A stretch of 49,958 nucleotides of DNA from an uncultured Spirochaetaceae bacterium (GTDB taxonomy: Bacteria > Spirochaetota > Spirochaetia > Treponematales > Treponemataceae). Below the pieces are notes generated by a model. It was not told the DNA's origin. It searched no databases and saw only the letters and a program-made list of their open reading frames with translations. Location of the stretch: contig CADANN010000014.1 in assembly GCA_902789325.1 (NCBI GenBank), positions 1-49,958 on the forward strand, written 5' to 3'. Positions 41,034 through 49,696 of the stretch are shown here, in pieces. The first letter of the stretch is position 1. Each line of letters begins with the position of its first letter. A program made the translations under genes and the position numbers.

Positions 41034-41527
41034 AAAAAAATCTGATTGCTAAAATTCTGATTTTCTCTTTGTTCTTGAATATTTCTCTTCCAGCCTTTGC
41101 TGCAGATACAACTCCAAAGCCTTATGACAATGATGAGCTTCCACAGACAATGAAGGATATCCGCCGTTTTGAAATTATTACTCTCGGCGCACTTCCTTTT
41201 GTTACGCTTGATACAACACTTGCTTATTCGACCTGGCGTTATGTTCAGCATGATTTTGATTCTGCCTATCAGCCTGATATTTTTGCAGCTTCTTCATTTT
41301 CTCAGGAAGAACAAAAAAATCTTATTTTGACTTCTCTTGGTGTTTGTATTGGAATTGGACTCACAGATTTAATCGTACAGATTATCCGACGTTCACATAA
41401 AAAACGTACAACACAAATCAATTATGACGATATTTCAATTATTCCGATTTCCGAAGATGAAGATGCTCAGATAATTCCACTTCCATCGGCTGATGACGAA
41501 ACTGAAGTTCAGGAGATTGAAGAATAA
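41030..41527 (+). CDS. Small secreted or membrane protein of unknown function
   Basis: 165 residues. It begins with a signal peptide (IAKILIFSLFLNISLPAFA, cleavage after AFA) and has one hydrophobic stretch near 105-120 (LILTSLGVCIGIGLTDLIV), with basic residues RRSHKKR after it and an acidic tail ending in EVQEIEE. No family recognised. Position inside the rsmA-yggS-pseudouridine synthase run with 4-base and 1-base overlaps shows it is co-translated with housekeeping genes. Confidence 0.8.
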   Translation: MKKNLIAKILIFSLFLNISLPAFAADTTPKPYDNDELPQTMKDIRRFEIITLGALPFVTLDTTLAYSTWRYVQHDFDSAYQPDIFAASSFSQEEQKNLILTSLGVCIGIGLTDLIVQIIRRSHKKRTTQINYDDISIIPISEDEDAQIIPLPSADDETEVQEIEE

Positions 41528-42498
41528 TGCCGTTTTTTAGTGCTAAGGTTCCAGCTGATTTTCCAGACCAGCAGCGCCTAGATAAATTTATAGCATCTCT
41601 TCCAAACGGAATGAACCGCTCAAAACTTAAAAGCGGAGTAAACGAAATCCTCGTAAACGGAAAAAAAGTTAAACTTTCTCAAAAGGTAAAAGCCGGAGAC
41701 CAGATTGACATTCAATGGGAAGATAATATTCCAGATAACATCGATCCGGAAAATATTCCTTTAGATATTATTTATGAAGATGATAATGTCACAGTTGTAA
41801 ACAAAGCGCAGGGAATGGTAACACATCCTGCCTGCGGTAACTGGACAGGAACTCTTGTGAATGCTCTTTTGTATCACTGGGGAAGACAGTCTGTTGAACA
41901 ATTGAAAGAGGGAAGTGCAGCAGAAATTCTTGAACGTCGCCGCCCTGGAATTGTTCACCGCCTTGACAAAGAAACTTCCGGCATTATCATTACAGCAAAG
42001 AATCGTGACGCAGAAGAGTTTTTACAAAAACAGTTTAAGGATAAATCTCTTCAAAAGGAATATATCTGTATCTGCTGCGGTCGTCCAAAACAGCGCACAG
42101 GTGATATCAGAACTCAGATTATCCGTGATCCGAAAAATCGCCATCGCTTTAAGGCTGTAACAGACACAGATGACGGAAAGTTTGCGCGTACTCTTTATCA
42201 CTGCATTGCTACATACGGAAACTACTCACTTATGAGAGTTCGTCTTAAGACTGGACGCACCCATCAGATTCGTGTTCATATGAAATTTCTTGGATGCCCG
42301 ATTTTAGGCGATTCAGTTTATAACAAGCCTGATTCTAATTTCCCTGATGCAACTCTTATGCTTCATTCTGTGCAGCTTAGAATAAAACTTCCTGGAGCAG
42401 AAGATTACACAACATTCCGTACAAGAGTTCCAGGCCGTTTTCAGAAAATTGAAAAGAAACTAAAGGCAAAGTTCGCAAAAGAAATCCCGGCAAAATGA
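41527..42498 (+). CDS. RluA/RluD family pseudouridine synthase with S4 domain
   Basis: 323 residues. An S4 RNA-binding domain (RLDKFIASLPNGMNRSKLKSGV, VNGKKVKLSQKVKAGD) occupies residues ~18-75. The catalytic core has HRLDKETSGI near 140 with the catalytic Asp, ARTLYHC, LKTGRTHQIRVHMKFLGCPILGDSVY, and LMLHSVQLRI at the end. It modifies uridine in 23S rRNA, most likely RluD-like positions; exact target cannot be read from the sequence. Overlaps both neighbours. Confidence 0.92.
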   Translation: MPFFSAKVPADFPDQQRLDKFIASLPNGMNRSKLKSGVNEILVNGKKVKLSQKVKAGDQIDIQWEDNIPDNIDPENIPLDIIYEDDNVTVVNKAQGMVTHPACGNWTGTLVNALLYHWGRQSVEQLKEGSAAEILERRRPGIVHRLDKETSGIIITAKNRDAEEFLQKQFKDKSLQKEYICICCGRPKQRTGDIRTQIIRDPKNRHRFKAVTDTDDGKFARTLYHCIATYGNYSLMRVRLKTGRTHQIRVHMKFLGCPILGDSVYNKPDSNFPDATLMLHSVQLRIKLPGAEDYTTFRTRVPGRFQKIEKKLKAKFAKEIPAK

Positions 42499-43271
42499 AC
42501 ATCGAAATAATTCATGCACCAACAGATTCCAAACCCTTTCTCGTAATATACAAGCCCAAAGGGCTTGCGTCGGCTCCACTTGTAGAAAGCGACACTGAAA
42601 ATGCTTTGGCTCAGGCAATAGAAAAGTTTCCGGAGATATGTGGGGTTCACGGCAAAAAAGAAATTGAGTACGGGCTTTTACATCGCCTCGATACAGCGAC
42701 TGATGGGCTTATAGTTATTGCGACGTCGCAGGAATGTTATGATTTCCTGACAGAAGAACAGCGGGAAGGCCGCTTTATAAAATATTACTCAGCATTATGC
42801 GACATTCTTCCAGACAATCCAAACGCACTCGGTGGATTCCCACCTGACACACCAATGTCGTCATTGCGAGCACAAAGTGCGAAGCAATCTATTACCGCCA
42901 CATCATACTTCCGTCCATACGGCGAAGGAAGAAAAGAAGTTCGCCCTGTAACAGAGCAATCTGGCAAAGCAGCGCTTGCTAAACTTGGAAAACCAAAATT
43001 ATACACAACAGAAATTACAATTGAAAAGCAAGACGAAACCACAGCACTCGCAGAATGCCGCATTAGAGAAGGCTACCGACACCAGGTACGTTGTCACCTG
43101 GCATGGGCAGGATATCCTGTAAAAGGAGATATTTTATATAATTCAAATTACAGGAAAAATGATTCGGACATAAAAAAAGCAGAAAACCTTTTGTTTTCTG
43201 CAACTAAAATCTCTTTTGAGTACCCGAGAGGAGACTTGAACTCCTATGACCGTAAGGACACTTGGACCTGA
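42495..43271 (+). CDS. RluA-family pseudouridine synthase with repeat insertion and antisense-tRNA tail
   Basis: 258 residues without an S4 domain. The catalytic motif is LLHRLDTATDGLIV near 57, with YRHQVRCHLAWAGYPVKGDILYN near 193 (family RTHQIRVHL). Between them, residues 122-132 (SSLRAQSAKQS) are encoded by a palindromic repeat at 42860-42889, inserted in frame. The conserved end LLFSATKISFEYP overlaps the tRNA-Leu terminator, and the last ~17 residues (RGDLNSYDRKDTWT) are the antisense of tRNA-Leu. The enzyme may be intact because both additions fall in a variable loop and the tail. Confidence 0.85.
   Translation: MNIEIIHAPTDSKPFLVIYKPKGLASAPLVESDTENALAQAIEKFPEICGVHGKKEIEYGLLHRLDTATDGLIVIATSQECYDFLTEEQREGRFIKYYSALCDILPDNPNALGGFPPDTPMSSLRAQSAKQSITATSYFRPYGEGRKEVRPVTEQSGKAALAKLGKPKLYTTEITIEKQDETTALAECRIREGYRHQVRCHLAWAGYPVKGDILYNSNYRKNDSDIKKAENLLFSATKISFEYPRGDLNSYDRKDTWT
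42860..42889. repeat. Palindromic repeat inserted in frame in a pseudouridine synthase gene
   Basis: The 30 bases from GTCATTGCGAG to GAAGCAATC form a hairpin: ATTGC pairs with GCAAT, then an internal GA/GAA loop, then GCAC pairs with GTGC around an AAA loop. The sequence type (GTCATTGCGAG...GCGAAGCAATC) is a well-known dispersed intergenic element of several bacterial groups. Its length is a multiple of three, so the coding frame is kept. Confidence 0.7.
43172..43201 (-). terminator. Intrinsic terminator of tRNA-Leu
   Basis: On the minus strand GCAGAAAAC (43201-43193) pairs perfectly with GTTTTCTGC (43187-43179), nine base pairs around a five-base loop, followed by seven T (43178-43172). 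It lies 20 bases downstream of the tRNA 3' end. On the plus strand the same bases encode part of the conserved end of the pseudouridine synthase. Confidence 0.88.
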
Positions 43272-43304
43272 ACCAAGCGCGTCTACCAATTCCGCCACCC
43301 GGGC
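43221..43304 (-). tRNA. tRNA-Leu (anticodon CAG)
   Basis: The 84-base class II tRNA reads GCCCGGG at its 5' end, pairing with CTCGGGT (two G-U pairs) before discriminator A. D arm TGGCGGAATTGGTAGACGC, anticodon stem CTTGG/CCAAG with loop TTCAGGT (anticodon CAG), a long variable arm (TGTCCTTACGGTCA region) and T arm AGGAGTTCAAGTCTCCT. CCA is not encoded (next bases CTC). It reads CUG codons. A TATAAT (43320-43315) is ten bases upstream. Confidence 0.95.
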
Positions 43305-43314
43305 TAAAAATGTT

Positions 43315-43320
43315 ATTATA
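43315..43320 (-). promoter_or_regulatory. -10 box of the tRNA-Leu gene
   Basis: TATAAT on the minus strand, ten bases before the tRNA 5' end; a TTGACT exists further upstream at a 22-base spacing, too long for a normal -35. Confidence 0.45.
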
Positions 43321-43350
43321 TTTTAATGAAATCGCTCCTCGTAGTCAAGG

Positions 43351-43764
43351 CTACAAACAGCTATATATTCCAACAACAAGACAGCCAAGAATGACAATTG
43401 AAACTAAATATACCCAGAATGGTAAACTTGATTCTACATATTCCCCGCTGTTTCTTCCAGATTTTCGTGCAAGTCCAAGTAAACCGCGGCTTCCATACCC
43501 TGCATTTCTTCCATTTCTGCTAAGGCCATTTCCAAATACAGCAGCGCCTCTATGTCCAAATCCATCATCTGGATTTACCGCATAACCACAGGTAGGGCAG
43601 CCGTTTTTAAAATCATCATTTGAACCGATTCTTCCACATTGAGGACATCTTACAGATGCAAAGAATTTTCCACAGACAGGGCAAGTCTTTGAACTGCGAG
43701 GTACTTCAGATCCACAGCTTTCACAAAAAAATTTTGCTTCTTTTGATTTTGACTTTTTTTTCAT
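43351..43764 (-). CDS. Zinc-ribbon protein with C-terminal membrane anchor
   Basis: 137 residues. Three or four CxxC knuckles lie within the first 65 residues: CESC, CPVC, CPQC, CPTC, typical of tandem zinc ribbons. A Gly/Arg/Asn-rich linker follows and the protein ends in a single hydrophobic helix (PFWVYLVSIVILGCLVVGIYSC). Possibly a membrane-associated adaptor; no enzymatic motif. GAGAG precedes the start, which overlaps the stop of the upstream pseudo-receiver gene by four bases. Confidence 0.8.
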   Translation of the reverse strand: MKKKSKSKEAKFFCESCGSEVPRSSKTCPVCGKFFASVRCPQCGRIGSNDDFKNGCPTCGYAVNPDDGFGHRGAAVFGNGLSRNGRNAGYGSRGLLGLARKSGRNSGEYVESSLPFWVYLVSIVILGCLVVGIYSCL

Positions 43765-44330
43765 AATTCTCTCACCACAAGACTTATATTATTTCCATTG
43801 ATTTCTTTTACTTCTGCAGAACAAGAGGTTATATCATTTCCATCAAATAAACTTACATAATTCAAATAACTATCGTTAGTTAATGAAACTTCATTCTCAG
43901 GACTAAATTGTAATTCTACCAGTTCTTCATCTTTATAATATTTTCCGCTTTCAAAATGAATCATTCCATGCAATTCATTAAAAGCAATTTCAACAGGAAT
44001 AAAAGCTCTTTCTTTAAACTCTTTATCAAAAACTTTTACACCAAGTTCATCAGCCTTTGCAGCATCCTCAACAGAAAAGTTTGCAGTCTCAGTAAGATAA
44101 ACTTTTACAGTATTTCCGCCGATTCCACTCTGCACAAAACCAGCAAGAGTTTTCCAATGTCTCGGATATTCAATTACGCTAAGTACAATAATATCAGGCT
44201 GAATCTCTTCAATATTATCAAGAGCCTTAACAATCCATCTGTAATGAATTAAATCAAAGCCCTTTTCCTTTAAGAGGGGAGAAACATAATCATAGATTTC
44301 TGAACTTCCTGAAATAACCAGTGCTTTCAT
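43761..44330 (-). CDS. Pseudo-receiver protein (degenerate response-regulator fold)
   Basis: 189 residues. The first ~120 look like a CheY-type receiver: MKALVISGSSEIYDYVSPLLKEKGFDLIHY, then PDIIVLSVIEYP where a phosphorylatable Asp would normally follow the strand, and VKVYLTETANFSVEDAAKADELGVKVFDKEF, the alpha4-beta5 region. The usual acid pocket and the phosphorylated Asp are not evident (IIVLS). The C-terminal ~65 residues (SPENEVSLTNDSYLNYVSL...) are a beta-rich domain of unknown type. Coupled to the zinc-ribbon gene. Confidence 0.6.
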   Translation of the reverse strand: MKALVISGSSEIYDYVSPLLKEKGFDLIHYRWIVKALDNIEEIQPDIIVLSVIEYPRHWKTLAGFVQSGIGGNTVKVYLTETANFSVEDAAKADELGVKVFDKEFKERAFIPVEIAFNELHGMIHFESGKYYKDEELVELQFSPENEVSLTNDSYLNYVSLFDGNDITSCSAEVKEINGNNISLVVREL

Positions 44331-44350
44331 TTTTAAATTGCCGCCTTCAG

Positions 44351-45328
44351 TTACTCTGTTCCAAGATTTACAACTGTGTAATCATAAATCTTCCAGATTC
44401 CTTCACGCTGCTGAACCTTATAAGTGTAGCGCTTCTTTTCGCTGAAGTTAGGATACTTGAACCATTCGATTACAGTAACGCTTCCTTCTGTAGGAGAATA
44501 AGTTGTCTTTTCAATCTGGAAGCTTTCTGGAACTGCAACGATATCATTCTCAATGCGAGCCTGCATCAAATCACCCTTGAAAGACTGAATCATTCTTGAG
44601 CGCTCTTCTGCAGAAACTGTAATGTATTTTTTCTTGAGTGATGGATTTCTCTGAATCAAAGATTCAACATCCATATACAAGAAGTACTGATCCCAGAGAG
44701 ATTTCTGACGTGCAATAATTGTCTGTTCAACAACCTTATCTGGAGAAATATCCTGTGGCTTCAAAAGTTCAACCGACTCATTTTTAACAGGAACAAAGTT
44801 TGAAGAAGCAGCTGATGGAGAAGGGCGAACTTCAAGAGTAAGGCGGTTAGACTTCAAAGTAAGATATTTTGATTTATACAATTCCGGGTAAAAGAAAAGT
44901 TCAAGATAGTAAACTGAAGGATCTTCAATCTTCAAGAAGTTCTTTACATTTTCTACGAACGAATATTCTTCGCCCTGTTCAAGAGCAATTTCACGGAAGT
45001 AAACAGTCTGATTTGTAGTACGCTTTTCGATGATATTTTCCGTCTGTTCAAGACGACTGTTTTTTACAGTGTAAGCGTTGAAGTCCATGCTGAACGAGCG
45101 GTCATCTGCAAGCTTAAAGCGCAGAGTTTCAGCCCCATTATTTTTGATTGTGATATGCACGAACACTGGAGCTTCATCTGCAGTGCCCGGGTAATAAACC
45201 GTGCGGTTATAATATTTGATAGATACCGAAGCGTTGCTGTAATCAATAGTATTATCCTGAGCAAAAATTGGCATCTGTCCAAAAACAAAAAGAACTGATA
45301 TAATTGAAAGCAGTTTACGAATTTTCAA
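44351..45328 (-). CDS. Secreted protein of unknown function
   Basis: 325 residues from a TTG start, supported by AGGGAG six bases upstream. A signal peptide is clear (LLSIISVLFVFGQMPIFAQ). The mature part begins with a beta-rich Ig-like segment (VFVHITIKNNGAETLRFKLADDRSFSMDF) and ends with a domain YSPTEGSVTVIEWFKYPNFSEKKRYTYKVQQREGIWKIYDYTV, which resembles the NTF2-like ending found in secreted proteins. Likely periplasmic or outer-surface. Gap of 20 bases to the pseudo-receiver gene; divergent from mfd. Confidence 0.75.
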   Translation of the reverse strand: MKIRKLLSIISVLFVFGQMPIFAQDNTIDYSNASVSIKYYNRTVYYPGTADEAPVFVHITIKNNGAETLRFKLADDRSFSMDFNAYTVKNSRLEQTENIIEKRTTNQTVYFREIALEQGEEYSFVENVKNFLKIEDPSVYYLELFFYPELYKSKYLTLKSNRLTLEVRPSPSAASSNFVPVKNESVELLKPQDISPDKVVEQTIIARQKSLWDQYFLYMDVESLIQRNPSLKKKYITVSAEERSRMIQSFKGDLMQARIENDIVAVPESFQIEKTTYSPTEGSVTVIEWFKYPNFSEKKRYTYKVQQREGIWKIYDYTVVNLGTE

Positions 45329-45382
45329 CGTATTCTCCCTAAAAGATATTTTCTTTTACTATATTAATATCGGTATTTTAAA

Positions 45383-48300
45383 ATGAAATCATTAACTTCT
45401 ATAAACGAAATATTACATAATCAAAGCGAAATCCGCGAAACTGCTGCTGCTTTTTTTGATGGAAACTCTAAATTTCCACTGAATATTGAAGGCCTGCACG
45501 GCAGCCTTTTTACTTACTTTGCTGCCGAAATTTGCCGTTCAAATCACCTTAAGGCAGTACAGGCAGCACAGTATTCCAACTCAAGCAGAAGTGCTCCAAA
45601 GTATACAGTTTTTTCATCTGATTTGATTATTGTCGTTCCTACAGAAGCTGATGCACGTGATATAGCAGAAGATTTTTCTGCAGTTTTTAGTGAAGCCGAA
45701 GTCTTTATTTTTCCAGACTGGGGAACTGTTCCATACAGGCCAGCAGCTCGAGGTTCTGTAACTTTTGGAAAACGAGCCGGAGTCCTTTCAAAACTTCTTT
45801 CCAAAAAGAATACTATTCTTTTTAATGAAACTCCGCGTATTTTTATTTTTACTCAGCGCGCCTTTATGTCGCCGCTGCCAGCCCCGGAATATCTTTCCAA
45901 GCTTTCCTTTAAGCTCAATAAAGGCGATAAACTTGATACCACAGCCATTGCTCAAAAACTCAGCAATATGGGCTACACACGCGTTCCTAAAGTAAATGTG
46001 CGCGGAGAATTCAGTTTGCGAGGTGAAGTTTTAGACATCTTTTTACCAAGTGATGAGCATGCAAGTCGCGTTATTTTTGATTTTGATGAAATTGAATCCT
46101 TTAAGGAATTTGAAGCAGATACTCAGGCAACAATCGGTACCAAACAGGATCTTTTGATTTATCCAACAAAAGAAGTGCTCTGGACTTATGAACTGATTGA
46201 AAAAGCCCGTACAAAGATGGCTGAATATCAGGAAACTGCAATCAAAGAGGATGGGGCAGGAACAAGTGATTTTGCAGGTCCTGGTGGTACCGGAGATTTT
46301 GCAGTTCACCTTCCGCTCACTGAAACTGCTCAAAAATACCTCGACAACCTTCTTACAGGCCTTTCCGTAAGCGGAGAAGCAGAAGGCGAAGAGTTCCTTT
46401 ATCAGCTGATTTACGATAGAACCTACACCTTGCTGGACTATATCGACGAAAACACATTTGTACTTTTCTACAACTACGATAAGCAGGAAAACGCAAAACT
46501 CACTATAAATCGCGAATATAACAAGCTTTACCGAACATCTCGTGAAGAATATCCGGTGCTTCCGCCAGATATGGTGCTTTCTGATTATTCAAAGTTGTTA
46601 GAAAACATCTCAAGATGTATACTATTTAGAACACTACAAAAGCAGGAAGGTAAAGATTCTGTCTACCATTATCAGATTTCAGCAGAACCTGCCCGCAGTT
46701 TCTTTGGAAATATCAACTTTATGAAAGAGGAGTTGACGGAACTTCAGAATGCAGGCTGGAATATCTTTATTTTTACTGATAATGAAAACCAGCAGCTTCG
46801 AATTCACGAAATTTTCAAAGATTTCACAGATATTCACGACGATGGAGCAATTCATCCGGTTATTCTCATTCCAAAAGCAATTTCTGCCGGATTCAGACTT
46901 CCAGAGGCAAAGCTCCTTGTAATTCAGGAAAATGAGATTTTTGGCCGCCGTCAGTACGTACCGAAATCAGTAAATAAAGCAAAATCAAAAGCAATCGATA
47001 CCTTTGTTGAGCTTAATCCGGGTGATTATGTAGTTCACGTAAACTGGGGCATAGGGCTTTTCCACGGAATTGAACGTGTAAAGGCAATGGGAAACGAGCG
47101 CGATTACATCAAACTTGAATATGCCGACAACGAATTTGCCTTTGTTCCGATTGAGCAGGTAAACCTTGTTCAGCGCTATATTGGAAACGAAGGCGATAAA
47201 CCGCGCCTTGACCGCATTGGAAGTAAATCGTGGGAAAGCCGAAAGAACAAAGTAAAACAGGCTGTAGAAGATATTGCTCAGAAACTCATTGATTTGTACT
47301 CACGCCGCCAGGCTTCAGTTGGTTTTGCATTCCCAAAGGAAACTGAATGGCAGGCAGCCTTTGAAGCCGCTTTCCCATACGAAGATACACCAGACCAGAT
47401 TACGGTAACAGAAGAAATTAAAGCAGATATGGAACGTCCGGTTCCTATGGATCGCTTAGTCTGCGGTGACGTAGGTTATGGAAAAACTGAAATTGCCATG
47501 CGTGCGGCCTTTAAAGCTGTTATGGGTGGAAAACAGGTAGCATTCCTGGCACCAACAACAATTCTTGCAGAACAGCATTACGAAAACTGTAAAAACCGTT
47601 TTAAGAACTTCCCGGTAAAGATTGAACGACTTTCACGCTTTGTTGCTCCTGCAGAACAGAAAAAGATTCTTAAGCGCGTTGCAGAAGATGATGTTGATAT
47701 TCTGATTGGTACTCACAGAATCATTCAGAAAGACGTTATCTTTAAAAAACTAGGCCTTATGATTATTGATGAAGAGCAGCGTTTTGGTGTAAAAGACAAG
47801 GAAAAGCTCAAGGTTATGAAAAATAACATCGACTGTTTGACCATGTCTGCAACACCGATTCCACGAACTCTTCATATGAGTCTTTTGAAAATCCGCGACA
47901 TGAGCCTTTTGACAACGCCACCACAGAACCGTCAGCCGATTGAAACCGTTGTTGATGAGTTTACTGATGAGCGTATAACACAGGCAATCAGACGAGAAAT
48001 AGAGCGGGGCGGGCAGGTTTTCTATCTGCATAACAGAGTAGAGTCATTGCAGGAAATCCGCCGCAAGGTAGAAACTCTTGTTCCGGAAGTTTTAGTTGAT
48101 GTGGCTCACGGCCAGATGACAAGTACACAGCTCGAAGAAATCTTCCATCGTTTTAAGATGGGCGGTTTCCACGTACTTATTGCAACAACAATCATCGAAA
48201 ATGGAATTGATATTCCTAACGTAAATACAATCATTATCGACCGCGCAGATATGTACGGTGTTTCTCAGTTATATCAGCTGCGTGGACGTGTTGGACGAAG

Positions 48301-49009
48301 TGACCGCCAGGCCTACGCATATCTTTTATATCCGGAAAACAAGGCACTTTCCGAAGTTGCAATGAAACGACTCCAGGTAATCAGCGACTTTACAGAACTT
48401 GGAAGTGGCTTCAAAATTGCAATGAAAGATATGGAAATCCGAGGAGCCGGAAACCTGCTTGGCCGTGATCAGAGCGGTGACGTATATTCAGTTGGTTTTG
48501 ATATGTACGTGCGTCTTTTGAATGAAGCAGTTAACCGACTGGCACTCCAGAAGGACTACAAGGAACAGACCGAAGTTCTTATGGAAATGGAATACACAGG
48601 CTTTATTCCAGATACCTATATCATCAATCCACAGATCAAAATGGAAATCTACAAAAAGATTGCAGCCGTTACAGATGAAGCAGAATTCGACGCAGTCCTT
48701 GGAGAACTCGCAGACCGCTTTGGCCCGATTCCAGACGAAGTTTCAAGTTTACTGGCACTTGCCGAAATCCGCATAATCTGTCGCAAACTCAGCATAAAAT
48801 CAATCAAAGAGCGCCAGGGAGAAGTTGCAGTTGAGTTCCAACAAGTTTCAAATATCTCGGTTGATAAGATTCTTAAACTTATTAGAGATAATCCAAACTC
48901 AGTACGACTTAATCAGAAACTACCGAACGTTCTTTTCATCAAGCTGGGAAAAATCGGCTTAAAGGAAAAATCAGAGTTTATACGCGAAAAACTGAGTCAG
49001 CTCGCATAA
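45383..49009 (+). CDS. mfd: Transcription-repair coupling factor
   Basis: Removes RNA polymerase stalled at DNA damage and recruits excision repair. The 1208 residues contain an N-terminal UvrB-homology region (DWGTVPYRPAARG, SKLSFKLNKGDKLD, RVPKVNVRGEFSLRGEVLDIF), the RNA polymerase interaction domain near 545-610 (GDYVVHVNWGIGLFHGIERV, EYADNEFAFVPIEQVNLVQRY), Walker A GDVGYGKTE near 695, DEEQRFG near 796, SATPIPRTL, the translocation motif region and DRFGPIP near the C-terminal TRCF domain. Slightly longer than usual. No ribosome binding site is seen before the ATG. The next gene converges with no spacing. Confidence 0.97.
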   Translation: MKSLTSINEILHNQSEIRETAAAFFDGNSKFPLNIEGLHGSLFTYFAAEICRSNHLKAVQAAQYSNSSRSAPKYTVFSSDLIIVVPTEADARDIAEDFSAVFSEAEVFIFPDWGTVPYRPAARGSVTFGKRAGVLSKLLSKKNTILFNETPRIFIFTQRAFMSPLPAPEYLSKLSFKLNKGDKLDTTAIAQKLSNMGYTRVPKVNVRGEFSLRGEVLDIFLPSDEHASRVIFDFDEIESFKEFEADTQATIGTKQDLLIYPTKEVLWTYELIEKARTKMAEYQETAIKEDGAGTSDFAGPGGTGDFAVHLPLTETAQKYLDNLLTGLSVSGEAEGEEFLYQLIYDRTYTLLDYIDENTFVLFYNYDKQENAKLTINREYNKLYRTSREEYPVLPPDMVLSDYSKLLENISRCILFRTLQKQEGKDSVYHYQISAEPARSFFGNINFMKEELTELQNAGWNIFIFTDNENQQLRIHEIFKDFTDIHDDGAIHPVILIPKAISAGFRLPEAKLLVIQENEIFGRRQYVPKSVNKAKSKAIDTFVELNPGDYVVHVNWGIGLFHGIERVKAMGNERDYIKLEYADNEFAFVPIEQVNLVQRYIGNEGDKPRLDRIGSKSWESRKNKVKQAVEDIAQKLIDLYSRRQASVGFAFPKETEWQAAFEAAFPYEDTPDQITVTEEIKADMERPVPMDRLVCGDVGYGKTEIAMRAAFKAVMGGKQVAFLAPTTILAEQHYENCKNRFKNFPVKIERLSRFVAPAEQKKILKRVAEDDVDILIGTHRIIQKDVIFKKLGLMIIDEEQRFGVKDKEKLKVMKNNIDCLTMSATPIPRTLHMSLLKIRDMSLLTTPPQNRQPIETVVDEFTDERITQAIRREIERGGQVFYLHNRVESLQEIRRKVETLVPEVLVDVAHGQMTSTQLEEIFHRFKMGGFHVLIATTIIENGIDIPNVNTIIIDRADMYGVSQLYQLRGRVGRSDRQAYAYLLYPENKALSEVAMKRLQVISDFTELGSGFKIAMKDMEIRGAGNLLGRDQSGDVYSVGFDMYVRLLNEAVNRLALQKDYKEQTEVLMEMEYTGFIPDTYIINPQIKMEIYKKIAAVTDEAEFDAVLGELADRFGPIPDEVSSLLALAEIRIICRKLSIKSIKERQGEVAVEFQQVSNISVDKILKLIRDNPNSVRLNQKLPNVLFIKLGKIGLKEKSEFIREKLSQLA

Positions 49010-49696
49010 TTACCTGATTCTAAGCGATTTTAAATATTCCTTTTGCTCAGGAGATACACGAAAACTTTCGCAGGCTTTCTGAATAGCTTTGTTGTGCGTC
49101 CAGGTATCCAGTTTTTTATTTTGAATAAATGAAATAGCCGTGTCCCATTGCTTTACAAGTGCTTCTGCAAATAACCAGGCTGTCATCATATTTACGTAAT
49201 ATTCATTACTGCGGATTGAAGCAGGCAGCTCAAGATACTCGGGCTTATAATCATCATCAAGAAAATACTTCATCAAAAGAAGCATACCAACGCGTTTTGT
49301 ATAAGTAGCATCATCGCCAATCCATTGCACAAGCTTTGGCAACAACTGATGACGATTCTTTTTGAGAATAGGTGGATTAAGACCATCACTAATTGCCCAG
49401 CTGTTTATGTACGGAAGAAACTTTTCAAGTGCCGTAATACATTCATCATAATTTTTGATTTTATTTATCAGTGCAATCTGCAGACAATTTTCTTCGTGAT
49501 ATTTATGAGGCAAATCTGCAAGAAAATCTTCTTTTACAGATCCAGGAAGAGCCGCAATTTCCCGTATGATATTTTTATAACTTGGAGAACGCACACCAAT
49601 AAAAGCCTCACGTGGAAGGGTCGGAACTAGTTTAGCAGAAAAGTCTCCGTATTGTTTATCCTGATATTTGAAAAGAATTTCTTGAATCTGAGTCAT
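49010..49696 (-). CDS. DNA alkylation repair protein (AlkD-like HEAT-repeat glycosylase)
   Basis: 228 residues, all helical. The AlkD-type features are visible: GVRSPSYKNIIREIAA near 38, PHKYHEENCLQIALINKI, FLPYINSWAISDGLNPPIL near 103 (W-x-x-x-D motif), RVGMLLLMKYFLD near 147 and YYVNMMTAWLFAEALVKQ near 182. It probably excises alkylated bases. The frame extends to 49786, but AAGGAAAACC precedes the ATG at 49696 and MTQIQEILF is a normal start. It ends exactly where mfd ends (0 bases between, convergent). Confidence 0.88.
   Translation of the reverse strand: MTQIQEILFKYQDKQYGDFSAKLVPTLPREAFIGVRSPSYKNIIREIAALPGSVKEDFLADLPHKYHEENCLQIALINKIKNYDECITALEKFLPYINSWAISDGLNPPILKKNRHQLLPKLVQWIGDDATYTKRVGMLLLMKYFLDDDYKPEYLELPASIRSNEYYVNMMTAWLFAEALVKQWDTAISFIQNKKLDTWTHNKAIQKACESFRVSPEQKEYLKSLRIR

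Noticed and set aside
42785..43063. 92-residue minus frame with DCFALCARNDD
   Set aside because: Antisense reading of the 42860-42889 repeat inside the pseudouridine synthase gene.
43262..43585. 107-residue open frame MDLNQARLPIPPPG... on the plus strand
   Set aside because: Begins with the antisense of tRNA-Leu and continues antisense to the zinc-ribbon gene.
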